Shown: in pieces, positions 60,701 through 64,000 of the stretch
Layout of the letters: each line of letters begins with the position of its first letter
Position numbering within the stretch: the first letter of the stretch is position 1
From: Datnioides undecimradiatus
Taxonomy: Eukaryota > Chordata > Actinopteri > Lobotiformes > Datnioididae
Reading direction: 5' to 3'
DNA: 64,000 bases
NCBI GenBank assembly: GCA_008933995.1
Contig: WARS01000032.1
Span: 3,891,133-3,955,132 of the forward strand
Made by a program: the position numbers and the translations under genes
The notes under the pieces: model-generated
Databases searched by the model: none
What the model saw: only the letters and a program-made list of their open reading frames with translations
Told to the model about the DNA's origin: nothing

Positions 60701-62683
60701 CCTATCTGCTACCTTGGAGATAGAGAGCAAAGCTGCCTATCTCAGAGAGTTGAGACAGGTGGCATTTGCAGGTGGTCTGGCGGTGGTGGTGCCCACCGCT
60801 CTCGACATTGTCAATCATCCTTGTCCACATGACTAGCTGACAAAGACAGCTGACATAGTGCTTATCAGGATTTAAACCTTTAACTTGCAAAGCTGCGGGT
60901 GGTAACAAATTGTATTTCACAGAAGAAGAAAAACATGAAGATGTGCGTGTGGGTGGTGGAAAGTCCAAGAAATCAACTGGATTCTTTGTGTAATGGTTTT
61001 ATGTGAGCGTTATAATGCAGTAAAGTAGCTGAGCACCTATTATAGTGAAATTACCCATTGTAGAAAATTGAGGATTTGCAAAGTTGTAGAATCACACATT
61101 TAGAAGTTAGTGAATATGGTGCAAAACACATTCACCGACCTGTGTCAAAAGATGTGGAGTCAGTTTGTGCAACTGCAATGAGAGTTGCACACTTATATAT
61201 TAAAATATGTTCTCACAAATTATTTAATACAGCTACAGAAGGCATTGTCGCAGCTGCTCAGCAGTTTTACTCCAACAGTTTTAAATTCAGTGTTTCTCAC
61301 CAAAACACACATTGACAGGATCCTTGGGCCCTGAAACAGGGAATGTATTTCCTTTTTCAAGAAGCATTTTCCAAACAATTGATTTCTACAAATGAGGCAA
61401 AAAAAAAAAATCTAAAAAATAATTAACTAAATGATCAGATCAATCCGAACATTTGTTGGATCTGGGTTATTTCACCTGACTCTTCATGGCTTGGCATTGC
61501 TTTGAAGTCCATTGTTACTGGAGTGCATCCAGACTCTCTAAAAAATCCACTAACAATACGAGCGTAATGATGTCCATTATCAGTACGAGTGTAATTACTT
61601 CCATATCAGTATGACTTCTAAATCTGGTTTTGAAGCTCTCGTGATTAAAAAGCAGATCTGTCTTGGGTTATTAAATGGGTGAGCGCTGGTGTAATTGGAA
61701 GATAAAAGTTGTTTTCGAGCAGCAGGTGTAACTGTCAGGATTTGGCTTGTCTCAAACGTGCACTGCAGCATCGACAGCACAGTTTAATCTGTGTCGTTTC
61801 TCCACAGGTCTCGACAACATCCAGAGGATTGCTGCTCAGGGACGTTATGAGCTGAGGATTGACATGAAGGACGGACAGGAGTCGGTCTACGCCAATTACG
61901 ACAAATTCTCCATTGGAGACGCAAGAAACCTCTACAAGCTCAGGATAGGAGAGTACAATGGCACTGCTGGTATGTGGTTAACTACATCACGAATATACTA
62001 TACTATATACTATATTTTAACAAATGGTCAATAAGGACATTAACGTCAGATAATCTTTGCTACATCAATCTATATATCAAAATGCAACACTGAAATATGA
62101 GCATGTGCTCTCACGTCGTTTCTCGACCATCTGCCATTGCTTCTCTCGCCTCTTTTCCTCTCCGTGTTTTCTTGTCTCTGATGTCTGAATCCCGCCCCAG
62201 CACTCCTCCACGTTTCCACTCTTGTCCTCACTCTCCATGTATCTTTCAGTCTGTCAACATGACCATATGCCAGAATTACCCATCATCCCCTCATGTTTTT
62301 TAATTATAATTCTCTCTGCCTAAATAAATTCAGAGAGCCTGCAGCAGGACTTCATTCCTCTTCCTCCTTGTCATGTATCTCCATCTCCCTCCTGCCTGCC
62401 TGGTCGTTTATGTCCCCTCTTCACACCGTTATTCACTGCGGCCATATGCCAATGCTGCCCGGCATACGCTGATTATTTAACATTCTCCATCTCTCTCTCT
62501 GTCTCTGCTCTGATCCCAGGTGACTCTCTGAGCTACCACCAGGGCCGGCCCTTCTCTACAAAAGACAGAGACAATGACATTGCTGTCACTAACTGTGCCT
62601 TGTCTTACAAAGGAGCCTGGTGGTACAAGAACTGCCACCGGGCCAACCTCAATGGCAAATACGGCGAGTCCAGACACAGTCAG
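255..62683 (+). CDS. tnr: Tenascin-R, spliced CDS, 27 coding exons, 3' end beyond window
   Basis: Tenascin-R is a secreted, oligomeric extracellular-matrix glycoprotein of the central nervous system, made mainly by oligodendrocytes and some neurons. It sits in perineuronal nets and binds lecticans, contactin-1 and sodium-channel beta subunits (family knowledge). The joined exons give about 1341 residues in one frame with no internal stop: signal peptide (1-28 and onward), N-terminal linker, Cys-rich heptad segment (137-191), 4.5 EGF-like repeats (191-349), nine FN3 domains (350-1149) and the fibrinogen-like domain (1150-1341, incomplete). Order and domain count match mammalian tenascin-R, which is about 1358 residues as I recall. 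All domain borders fall at phase-1 introns, as usual for extracellular modular proteins. Tenascin-C and -W/N are excluded by domain number and by sequence blocks specific to tenascin-R. The last coding exon, beginning in relatives with GINWYHWKGHEF, is not present before position 64000. Confidence 0.97.
339..1752 (+). other. tnr: tnr intron 1
   Basis: This is 1.4 kb of AT-rich intron with GTAAAA donor and CTCTCTCTCCAG acceptor. I see no gene, structured RNA or recognisable repeat in it. Confidence 0.85.
1753..1975 (+). CDS. tnr: tnr coding exon 2: N-terminal linker
   Basis: It encodes residues 29-102. The first half is variable ([19 protein letters not shown] and on). The second half contains [20 protein letters not shown], which matches the mammalian tenascin-R N-terminus almost exactly and is the best single identifier of the gene. 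An RVRR motif lies at residues 46-49. The exon enters in phase 0 and leaves in phase 1. Two donors give the same phase: after 1969 (CAG|GTGATG) or after 1975 (ATG|GTGAGG). I chose 1975 because it has G at +5; the other removes two residues. Confidence 0.93.
2118..2218 (+). CDS. tnr: tnr coding exon 3: acidic linker
   Basis: This 101-nt exon enters in phase 1 and leaves in phase 0. It encodes a low-complexity acidic linker, [14 protein letters not shown] through [12 protein letters not shown]. The mammalian counterpart ends in DHESQ at the same splice point. Sequence is weakly conserved, but splice sites (TTTAAAG| and CCAG|GTAGGT) and frame fit exactly. Confidence 0.9.
2219..2963 (+). other. 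tnr: tnr intron 3
   Basis: This is 745 nt of AT-rich intron. No coding potential or repeat was recognised. Confidence 0.8.
2964..3126 (+). CDS. tnr: tnr coding exon 4: Cys-rich heptad trimerisation segment
   Basis: It encodes residues 137-191, beginning [18 protein letters not shown] heptad pattern of I158, L161, V165, L168, V172 and L175 forms the short coiled coil that joins tenascin chains. It is flanked by cysteines C150, C152, C179, C183 and C184, which would supply interchain disulfides. The block [15 protein letters not shown] is nearly identical to mammalian tenascin-R. It enters in phase 0 and leaves in phase 1 (ATGG|GTGAGT). Confidence 0.97.
3127..4316 (+). other. tnr: tnr intron 4
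   Basis: This is a 1.2 kb intron. The only notable feature is a short (TA)n run at about 4289-4304, just before the pyrimidine stretch of the exon 5 acceptor. Apparent reading frames here have no recognisable product. Confidence 0.8.
4317..4793 (+). CDS. tnr: tnr coding exon 5: 4.5 EGF-like repeats
   Basis: One 477-nt exon encodes residues 191-349, the whole tenascin EGF-like block. A partial first repeat ([20 protein letters not shown]) is followed by four repeats beginning CPDDCS, CPSDCS, CLNDCS and CANNCS. Each has the compact six-cysteine tenascin pattern ending in GxxC. NCS and NGT sequons are present. The count and the single-exon layout agree with mammalian tenascin-R. In tenascin-R the EGF-like region takes part in neurite and cell-surface interactions (family knowledge). 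The exon enters and leaves in phase 1 (CTCTG|GTAGGC). Confidence 0.98.
6020..6440. promoter_or_regulatory. Candidate intronic regulatory block (conservation untested)
   Basis: This is a complex, non-repetitive stretch with balanced base composition inside AT-rich intron. It contains GCAGCTGTCAACAAAG and AATTGCTGATTTCTTCGCAA. It looks like the conserved non-coding blocks often seen in introns of neural genes, but no conservation evidence is available here, so this is only a pointer. Confidence 0.2.
7540..7835 (+). repeat. SINE-like dispersed teleost repeat
   Basis: The stretch carries landmarks of a short repeat found across bony-fish genomes: GAGTGGGTCATCCACCAGTC near its start, then GTGTCCTTGGGCAAGACACT, a GCATGAATGATGAATGAGCG block, and a terminal CACTATATAAATACAGCTCC. 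The copy is degenerate. I recognise the pattern but cannot fix its family name; a SINE or a non-autonomous DNA element are both possible. Confidence 0.6.
11254..11290. repeat. (AC)n microsatellite
   Basis: About 18 uninterrupted AC units lie 52 nt upstream of the exon 6 acceptor. Confidence 0.97.
11343..11462 (+). CDS. tnr: tnr coding exon 6: FN3-1, first half
   Basis: It encodes residues 350-389, [20 protein letters not shown] and on, including the conserved FN3 tryptophan of the LEWEGS block. It is homologous to VAPPEDLRV in mammals. It enters and leaves in phase 1 (TGGAG|GTAAGA). Its 120-nt length equals exons 18 and 20. Confidence 0.96.
11622..11765 (+). CDS. tnr: tnr coding exon 7: FN3-1, second half
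   Basis: It encodes residues 390-437: strands of FN3-1 with the [18 protein letters not shown] core (the typical L-x-P/A-G-x-x-Y motif) and NTT and NNS sequons. The 144-nt exon enters and leaves in phase 1 (GACCT|GTAAGT). Confidence 0.96.
11766..12844 (+). other. tnr: tnr intron 7
   Basis: This 1.1 kb intron has a short (CA)n run near 12111-12122 and is otherwise unremarkable AT-rich sequence. Confidence 0.8.
12845..12960 (+). CDS. tnr: tnr coding exon 8: FN3-2, first half
   Basis: It encodes residues 438-476 with the block [11 protein letters not shown] and [12 protein letters not shown], nearly identical to mammalian tenascin-R FN3-2. It enters in phase 1 and leaves in phase 0 (CCCAAG|GTAGAG). 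Confidence 0.97.
13620..13925 (+). repeat. Polypyrimidine-rich tract
   Basis: About 300 nt are dominated by C and T on the transcribed sense strand (for example TTTTTTCTCTCTTTCTATC). The tract ends in CTGCCACAG, which mimics a splice acceptor. Open frames across it are composition artefacts. It would be a pyrimidine-tract-binding-protein-rich segment in the pre-mRNA. Confidence 0.7.
14403..14442. repeat. (AC)20 microsatellite
   Basis: Twenty uninterrupted AC units in intron 8. Confidence 0.98.
15885..16140. promoter_or_regulatory. Candidate intronic regulatory block (conservation untested)
   Basis: A 250-nt complex, relatively GC-rich segment stands out from its AT-rich surroundings. Three overlapping minus-strand frames are open here, but they show no recognisable domain and lack splice context. 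It could be a conserved non-coding element or an old unrecognised repeat. Confidence 0.2.
16389..16539 (+). CDS. tnr: tnr coding exon 9: FN3-2, second half
   Basis: It encodes residues 477-526: [12 protein letters not shown], then [20 protein letters not shown], matching mammalian QTGLKPGEEYIVNVVAL. It enters in phase 0 and leaves in phase 1 (ACAT|GTAAGT). Confidence 0.97.
16540..20225 (+). other. tnr: tnr intron 9 (3.7 kb)
   Basis: The intron contains an antisense LINE remnant at about 18268-19240. The rest is AT-rich with no recognised gene. Confidence 0.85.
18268..19240 (-). mobile_element. Degenerate LINE fragment, RTE clade, Rex3-like, antisense
   Basis: Read on the minus strand, this is the 3' part of a teleost non-LTR retrotransposon. 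On the plus strand it starts with the inverted tail (CCATCCATCTATTTATCCAT). It then follows the usual order of the reverse complement: TGGACATGCATGGAAA, GGAGCAGTGGCTCTACTCCC, GAGGAAACTCATTTTAGGC and GCATAGGTGAGGGCTGGAAC. From about 18820 it matches a more 5' part of the element (a frame containing [14 protein letters not shown], like the GVDEIRPEMLKAL block before the reverse-transcriptase core). The catalytic core between about 18780 and 18820 is missing, so an internal deletion of several hundred bases is inferred. It is heavily diverged and inactive. The Rex3 name is from memory. Confidence 0.65.
20226..20404 (+). CDS. tnr: tnr coding exon 10: FN3-3, first two thirds
   Basis: It encodes residues 527-586, [20 protein letters not shown] and on to [20 protein letters not shown], the most conserved FN3 stretch between fish and mammalian tenascin-R. 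It enters in phase 1 and leaves in phase 0 (CTGCAG|GTGAGT). A long GT repeat begins 14 nt into the following intron. Confidence 0.98.
20419..20481. repeat. (GT)31 microsatellite next to a splice donor
   Basis: About 31 GT units start 14 nt after the exon 10/intron border. Confidence 0.98.
20643..20682. repeat. Interrupted (GT)n microsatellite
   Basis: Thirteen GT units, an interruption CTTT, then a further short GT run, in the same short intron. Confidence 0.95.
20837..20927 (+). CDS. tnr: tnr coding exon 11: FN3-3, last third
   Basis: It encodes residues 587-616, [20 protein letters not shown] and on, with the FN3 LRPGSxY motif and a NES sequon. It enters in phase 0 and leaves in phase 1 (ACCG|GTGAGG). 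Confidence 0.97.
20928..21468 (+). other. tnr: tnr intron 11
   Basis: This 541-nt intron shows nothing recognisable beyond splice signals. Confidence 0.8.
21469..21551 (+). CDS. tnr: tnr coding exon 12: FN3-4, first third
   Basis: It encodes residues 617-644, [20 protein letters not shown] and on to WDNSEAE, matching mammalian IDAPKNLRV and EWDNSEAE. It enters in phase 1 and leaves in phase 0 (GCGGAG|GTAACT). Confidence 0.97.
21552..23115 (+). other. tnr: tnr intron 12
   Basis: This 1.6 kb phase-0 intron splits the FN3-4 domain. It has stretches rich in ACTTTTACT-like and AGTAC words at about 22370-22540 that may be an old repeat. An (AT)n run at about 23083-23103 lies immediately before the exon 13 acceptor. 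Confidence 0.8.
23116..23218 (+). CDS. tnr: tnr coding exon 13: FN3-4, middle
   Basis: It encodes residues 645-678, [20 protein letters not shown] and on to TTKTTLTG, matching mammalian [19 protein letters not shown]. It enters in phase 0 and leaves in phase 1. Both splice sites are poor by eye. The acceptor is preceded by an AT repeat rather than a clean pyrimidine tract, and the donor is GTGCAT. Confidence 0.96.
23219..24038 (+). other. tnr: tnr intron 13
   Basis: This 820-nt intron has a pyrimidine-rich stretch at about 23635-23715 and no other recognisable content. Confidence 0.8.
24039..24128 (+). CDS. tnr: tnr coding exon 14: FN3-4, last third
   Basis: It encodes residues 679-708, [20 protein letters not shown] and [10 protein letters not shown], matching mammalian DLVPGTEYGVGISAV and PATMNART. 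It enters and leaves in phase 1 (GACGG|GTGAGT). Confidence 0.97.
24129..25573 (+). other. tnr: tnr intron 14
   Basis: This 1.4 kb intron is AT-rich. I see nothing recognisable in it. Confidence 0.8.
25574..25707 (+). CDS. tnr: tnr coding exon 15: FN3-5, first half
   Basis: It encodes residues 709-753, [20 protein letters not shown] and on to [19 protein letters not shown], matching mammalian GPIDHYRITFTPSSG. It enters in phase 1 and leaves in phase 0 (ACCGAG|GTAAAG). Confidence 0.97.
25734..25760. repeat. (AAT)n microsatellite
   Basis: A short AAT run in the 203-nt intron 15, about 30 nt after the exon 15 donor. Confidence 0.9.
25911..26040 (+). CDS. tnr: tnr coding exon 16: FN3-5, second half
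   Basis: It encodes residues 754-796, [20 protein letters not shown] and on to [16 protein letters not shown], matching mammalian [11 protein letters not shown] and RGRQQSLESTVDAFTG. It enters in phase 0 and leaves in phase 1 (TTCACAG|GTAGAG). Confidence 0.97.
26041..28643 (+). other. tnr: tnr intron 16 (2.6 kb)
   Basis: It contains a CAT trinucleotide run (26801-26828) and otherwise ordinary AT-rich intron. It precedes the single-exon FN3-6 cassette, so splice-regulatory sequence is likely here, but none is identifiable by eye. Confidence 0.8.
26801..26828. repeat. (CAT)n microsatellite
   Basis: An imperfect CAT/ATT trinucleotide run in intron 16. Confidence 0.9.
28644..28910 (+). CDS. tnr: tnr coding exon 17: FN3-6, whole domain in one exon
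   Basis: This 267-nt exon alone encodes a complete FN3 domain (residues 797-885): [45 protein letters not shown] and [14 protein letters not shown]. Mammalian tenascin-R has HLHFSHVTSSSVNITW and VTSEPIVGSITTG at the same place. It enters and leaves in phase 1, so skipping keeps the frame. Tenascin-R is known to have one alternatively spliced FN3 repeat at this sixth position (family knowledge, from memory), and single-exon layout is typical for optional tenascin FN3 repeats. Confidence 0.97.
28911..31444 (+). other. tnr: tnr intron 17 (2.5 kb)
   Basis: It holds a long complex block at about 29950-30790 and a short polypyrimidine tract at about 30815-30897. No gene was recognised. Confidence 0.8.
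29950..30790. promoter_or_regulatory. Candidate intronic enhancer-like block (conservation untested)
   Basis: About 800 nt of complex non-repetitive sequence follows the optional exon 17. It is rich in homeodomain-like words (TATAATTAGG, CATAATTAGT) and contains a perfect 12-bp palindrome TAACCGCGGTTA at 30305-30316. The texture resembles conserved non-coding elements. Function is inference only. Confidence 0.25.
31445..31564 (+). CDS. tnr: tnr coding exon 18: FN3-7, first half
   Basis: It encodes residues 886-925, [20 protein letters not shown] and on to [13 protein letters not shown], matching mammalian IDPPKDITISNVTKDSV and FDYYRVSYRP. It is 120 nt and enters and leaves in phase 1. The donor GTAGCG is weak. 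Confidence 0.97.
31565..31936 (+). other. tnr: tnr intron 18
   Basis: This 372-nt intron shows nothing recognisable beyond splice signals. Confidence 0.8.
31937..32080 (+). CDS. tnr: tnr coding exon 19: FN3-7, second half
   Basis: It encodes residues 926-973, [20 protein letters not shown] and [19 protein letters not shown], matching mammalian [19 protein letters not shown]. It is 144 nt and enters and leaves in phase 1 (TTCACAG|GTAGGA). It carries an NYT sequon. Confidence 0.97.
34200..34440. promoter_or_regulatory. Candidate intronic regulatory block (conservation untested)
   Basis: A complex block with words such as CCTAATAAATTATTGTCAGA and CCCGTTTAATGGAGGGTGCT, rich in homeodomain-type cores, inside an otherwise plain intron. 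The call is based only on texture. Confidence 0.2.
36880..37640. promoter_or_regulatory. Candidate intronic enhancer-like block with POU octamer
   Basis: About 750 nt of complex sequence has many homeodomain cores (TAATGATTGG, CTAATGAGCTC, ATTAATTACC, GCTGTAATTGATA). A perfect POU-factor octamer ATGCAAAT lies at 37508-37515. Tenascin-R is expressed in glia and neurons where class III POU factors act, so an enhancer is plausible. No conservation or chromatin data support it here. Confidence 0.25.
38170..38289 (+). CDS. tnr: tnr coding exon 20: FN3-8, first half
   Basis: It encodes residues 974-1013, [20 protein letters not shown] and [19 protein letters not shown], matching mammalian [22 protein letters not shown]. 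It is 120 nt and enters and leaves in phase 1 (CAGG|GTGAGT). It carries an NIT sequon. Confidence 0.97.
38290..40336 (+). other. tnr: tnr intron 20 (2.0 kb)
   Basis: AT-rich intron whose only notable structure is an overlapping pair of inverted repeats at 39619-39647. Confidence 0.8.
39619..39647 (+). repeat. Overlapping inverted repeats (two competing hairpins)
   Basis: ACCATATTGT and ACAATATGGT form a perfect 10-bp stem with a 3-nt loop (39619-39641). GGACAA and TTGTCC, sharing the same bases, form an alternative stem (39630-39647). Confidence 0.7.
40337..40480 (+). CDS. tnr: tnr coding exon 21: FN3-8, second half
   Basis: It encodes residues 1014-1061, [20 protein letters not shown], then [20 protein letters not shown], matching mammalian [20 protein letters not shown]. 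It is 144 nt and enters and leaves in phase 1 (ACAC|GTATGT). Confidence 0.97.
40505..40735 (+). repeat. SINE-like dispersed teleost repeat, degenerate
   Basis: It begins about 25 nt after the exon 21 donor. Landmarks are CAGTGGGAAGCACTGCTGCC and CTCACAGCAGGAAGGTTTCC, a diverged GGTGCTTTGGTTTCTGTCAC, and a retroposon-like end CCAAGGATTAATAAAGTGTA. The pattern is familiar from many teleost introns and tRNA-like at its start, but the exact family cannot be fixed here. Confidence 0.55.
41370..41404 (+). repeat. Perfect 11-bp inverted repeat
   Basis: CAATATGTGG and CCACATATTG plus one flanking A-T pair form an 11-bp stem around a 13-nt loop. It is too short for a microRNA precursor. Confidence 0.7.
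46025..46053. repeat. (GT)n microsatellite
   Basis: About 14 TG units with one CG interruption in intron 21. Confidence 0.95.
46080..46250. promoter_or_regulatory. Candidate intronic regulatory block (conservation untested)
   Basis: A complex block with E-box cores (GGCACCTGCTCACCTGCATG) and TAATGAGACATTAGATGTAG. The call rests on texture only. Confidence 0.18.
49931..50061 (+). CDS. tnr: tnr coding exon 22: FN3-9, first half
   Basis: It encodes residues 1062-1105, [20 protein letters not shown] and [19 protein letters not shown], matching mammalian [19 protein letters not shown] and [13 protein letters not shown]. It enters in phase 1 and leaves in phase 0 (CGCAAA|GTACGT). It carries an NLT sequon. 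Confidence 0.97.
51547..51584. repeat. Compound (TC)n(AC)n microsatellite
   Basis: A TC run passes directly into 12 AC units in intron 22. Confidence 0.95.
54492..54525. repeat. (TG)17 microsatellite at the exon 23 acceptor
   Basis: Seventeen TG units end 16 nt before the exon 23 border and occupy the place of the usual pyrimidine tract. Confidence 0.97.
54542..54674 (+). CDS. tnr: tnr coding exon 23: FN3-9, second half
   Basis: It encodes residues 1106-1149, [20 protein letters not shown] and [18 protein letters not shown], matching mammalian [16 protein letters not shown] and DYTVLLQAA. It enters in phase 0 and leaves in phase 1 (CTACAG|GTACCA). The acceptor reads GTGCACATATTAG with no pyrimidine tract, only an upstream (TG)17. 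A (CA)16 tract starts 17 nt after the exon. Skipping its 133 nt would shift the frame. Confidence 0.97.
54675..55774 (+). other. tnr: tnr intron 23
   Basis: This 1.1 kb intron begins with the (CA)16 tract. The remainder is AT-rich with nothing recognised. Confidence 0.8.
54691..54722. repeat. (CA)16 microsatellite after the exon 23 donor
   Basis: Sixteen CA units start 17 nt into the intron. They are exactly complementary to the (TG)17 tract on the other side of exon 23. Confidence 0.97.
55775..55926 (+). CDS. tnr: tnr coding exon 24: fibrinogen-like domain, start
   Basis: It encodes residues 1150-1200. After a short linker it has C1160 ([20 protein letters not shown]) and C1190 ([15 protein letters not shown]), the first conserved disulfide pair of fibrinogen-like domains. 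It enters in phase 1 and leaves in phase 0 (GGATT|GTAAGT). Confidence 0.98.
56139..56235 (+). CDS. tnr: tnr coding exon 25: fibrinogen-like domain, second part
   Basis: It encodes residues 1201-1232, [20 protein letters not shown], then [13 protein letters not shown], the hallmark fibrinogen-like block. It enters in phase 0 and leaves in phase 1 (GCTTG|GTAAGT). Confidence 0.98.
56236..61807 (+). other. tnr: tnr intron 25 (5.6 kb)
   Basis: Long intron inside the fibrinogen-like domain. Sequence is AT-rich with one more complex, GC-richer part near 60650-60900. No gene or identifiable transposon was found. Confidence 0.8.
61808..61969 (+). CDS. tnr: tnr coding exon 26: fibrinogen-like domain, third part
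   Basis: It encodes residues 1233-1286, [20 protein letters not shown] and on through [20 protein letters not shown] and NGTAG. This matches mammalian LDNIHRITSQGRYELRVDM. It enters and leaves in phase 1 (TGCTG|GTATGT). Confidence 0.98.
61970..62519 (+). other. tnr: tnr intron 26
   Basis: This 550-nt intron is notably pyrimidine-rich from about 62105 to its acceptor. Nothing else was recognised. Confidence 0.8.
62520..62683 (+). CDS. tnr: tnr coding exon 27: fibrinogen-like domain, calcium loop and second disulfide
   Basis: It encodes residues 1287-1341. The DRDND motif (1302-1306) is the calcium-binding loop of fibrinogen-like domains. C1312 ([15 protein letters not shown]) and C1325 ([13 protein letters not shown]) form the second conserved disulfide. 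It enters in phase 1 and leaves in phase 0 after ESRHSQ|GTAAGG. In relatives the next and last exon begins GINWYHW; it is not in the window. Confidence 0.98.
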
Positions 62684-64000
62684 GTAAGGCATCCAATAAA
62701 TTCACTAGAGGAGGATGAATGTGCTGGATGAAACAGTTAATGTATTTATTATTGAGCCAAACATCTGTTGTGCTGTAAACATGGATTGGATATAAAGATG
62801 CACGACATGACATTGTGATTGGCAGCTCCTGTGTGTTCATGATTGAGTTAGGCAGGTGTATGGGCAGGACCTCGATGCTGCCACTCCACACCCTAAACAC
62901 CACTGCACAGAGCGTGGATCAAAGTGACCTCATCAGCACAAGACGGCAGCACATCAGTGATAATTCACAGCGTGGAGTAAAAGTGGAGACCCGTCATTCA
63001 TCTTTATATACATTCACTATAAGTTAAAAAGAAACAGAGAGCTAGGTTTAGCCAAATTATTGGAAAAAAACATTTGCATTGTTATAACTGGGGTAAATAA
63101 AAGACAAAGATGGATTCACAGTTAAACATCATCCAGAGGTCCACTAGCCACAAAAGCTTGTGTTAATTTGTTTTTGCTAATTAGATCATTATTATTATTA
63201 TTATTATTGTTGTTGTTATTGTTATTATTGGTTTTTTTTATTATTATTATTGTGAAGATGTTGCATTTTCCTGAATGAATTTGTGTTTAATCAAATGAAC
63301 ACGCAGGAAATGTGAGGCCACGTTTTGTTTCAGCACTGAAGAGTGGGCCGTGGGATGAATGGAGGATTTAATTATGGTTTAATTTGTCCATGTTGTGAGA
63401 TAATTGACAAATAGAGATTTCTTCTGCCAATGCAAAGTCCCATGAAGTGATGTGATCAATGAAAATCTCTGTCATCGTGATTCTGCATTTTAATATTGAT
63501 TGGTCAAAGGGACTCGTTTCGTCAGTTTATGTGTATTAGTTCATCTGAACTCTCATACCAGTGAGTTCATATTAAACTTACAGAAATATGGGAAAGGAAG
63601 AGTTTTTTTAAAAACTTGAATCAAGCAAGTACATGTGTTTGATTAAATATAATAATAATAATATAATGGTACTTTTTTACCACATGTGAGGTGTTTTTTG
63701 AGAAGAGAGGGCTTGTCTTTTGACGAGCGTGTGATGTGCTCTAGCTGCCTCTCTCAGCTTGATGCTGAAATGGTTGGAGAAAGAGTGAGGTGTTGTGTGA
63801 AGCTGTGATTAGGCTGAACTACAAAGGGTTTGGAGCATCGCTGCTTCTCTCGCTGTGCTCTGTACCTTTCTCTTTGTTGCTTGATGACATGAAATGAGAC
63901 CAGGTGGGAGCGGAGATGGACAGGCATAAAGACACGCAGAGAGAAATTGCCTTTTAGAGAAAAAAGCTGCAAATGGAAAGGTTTTTGGCGGTGTTGGGGA
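62684..64000 (+). other. tnr: Start of tnr intron 27, running off the window
   Basis: At least 1.3 kb of intron. It contains an (ATT)n-rich microsatellite at about 63187-63252 and a small AAT run at 63650-63663. No terminal exon was found here. Confidence 0.85.
63187..63252. repeat. Imperfect (ATT)n/(GTT)n microsatellite
   Basis: A trinucleotide run of ATT and GTT units, interrupted by a T stretch. Confidence 0.9.

Noticed and set aside
60650-60900. GC-richer stretch with a tRNA B-box-like word in intron 25
   Set aside because: No tRNA cloverleaf or clear SINE body can be drawn around it.
1-64000. Tenascin-C or tenascin-W/N instead of tenascin-R
   Set aside because: The 4.5 EGF-like repeats, nine FN3 domains and blocks such as [12 protein letters not shown] and [10 protein letters not shown] are specific to tenascin-R.
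1-64000. Search for endogenous retrovirus, Polinton or other virus-derived elements
   Set aside because: No LTR pair, gag, pol, env or capsid-like frame was recognised by eye.

Overview
The window is one stretch of a vertebrate, almost certainly teleost, genome. The evidence is long introns with GT/AG borders, many (CA)n/(GT)n microsatellites, a degenerate teleost RTE/Rex3-type LINE and short interspersed repeats common in bony fish. All of it belongs to a single host gene on the + strand: tenascin-R (tnr), a brain extracellular-matrix glycoprotein. I found 27 coding exons by following the reading frame and splice phase from exon to exon. Together they encode about 1341 residues. The final exon (end of the fibrinogen-like domain, about 40 residues plus the 3' UTR) and the promoter with the first non-coding exon(s) lie outside the window.

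Layout: bases 1-217 end an upstream intron. Exon 1 (218-338) holds the 5' UTR end, start codon and signal peptide. Exons 2-4 (1753-3126) encode the N-terminal region and the cysteine-plus-heptad trimerisation segment. Exon 5 (4317-4793) encodes the 4.5 EGF-like repeats. Exons 6-23 (11343-54674) encode nine fibronectin type III (FN3) domains. Exons 24-27 (55775-62683) encode most of the fibrinogen-like domain. The longest introns are intron 5 (6.5 kb), 19 (6.1 kb), 21 (9.5 kb), 22 (4.5 kb) and 25 (5.6 kb). I see no second gene in them.

The identification rests on near-verbatim agreement, recalled from memory, with mammalian tenascin-R. Examples are the N-terminal block [17 protein letters not shown]3-3 ([20 protein letters not shown]), FN3-9 ([10 protein letters not shown]) and the fibrinogen block [11 protein letters not shown].

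No exotic or unknown system is visible. The points most worth a second look concern RNA processing. Exon 23 sits between a (TG)17 and a (CA)16 tract that could pair and loop it out. Exon 17 is a frame-neutral single-exon FN3 cassette. Exon 2 has two in-frame donors 6 nt apart, and FN3-4 is split over three exons with weak sites around the middle one. Several intronic blocks look like candidate conserved regulatory elements, but this cannot be shown from one sequence.
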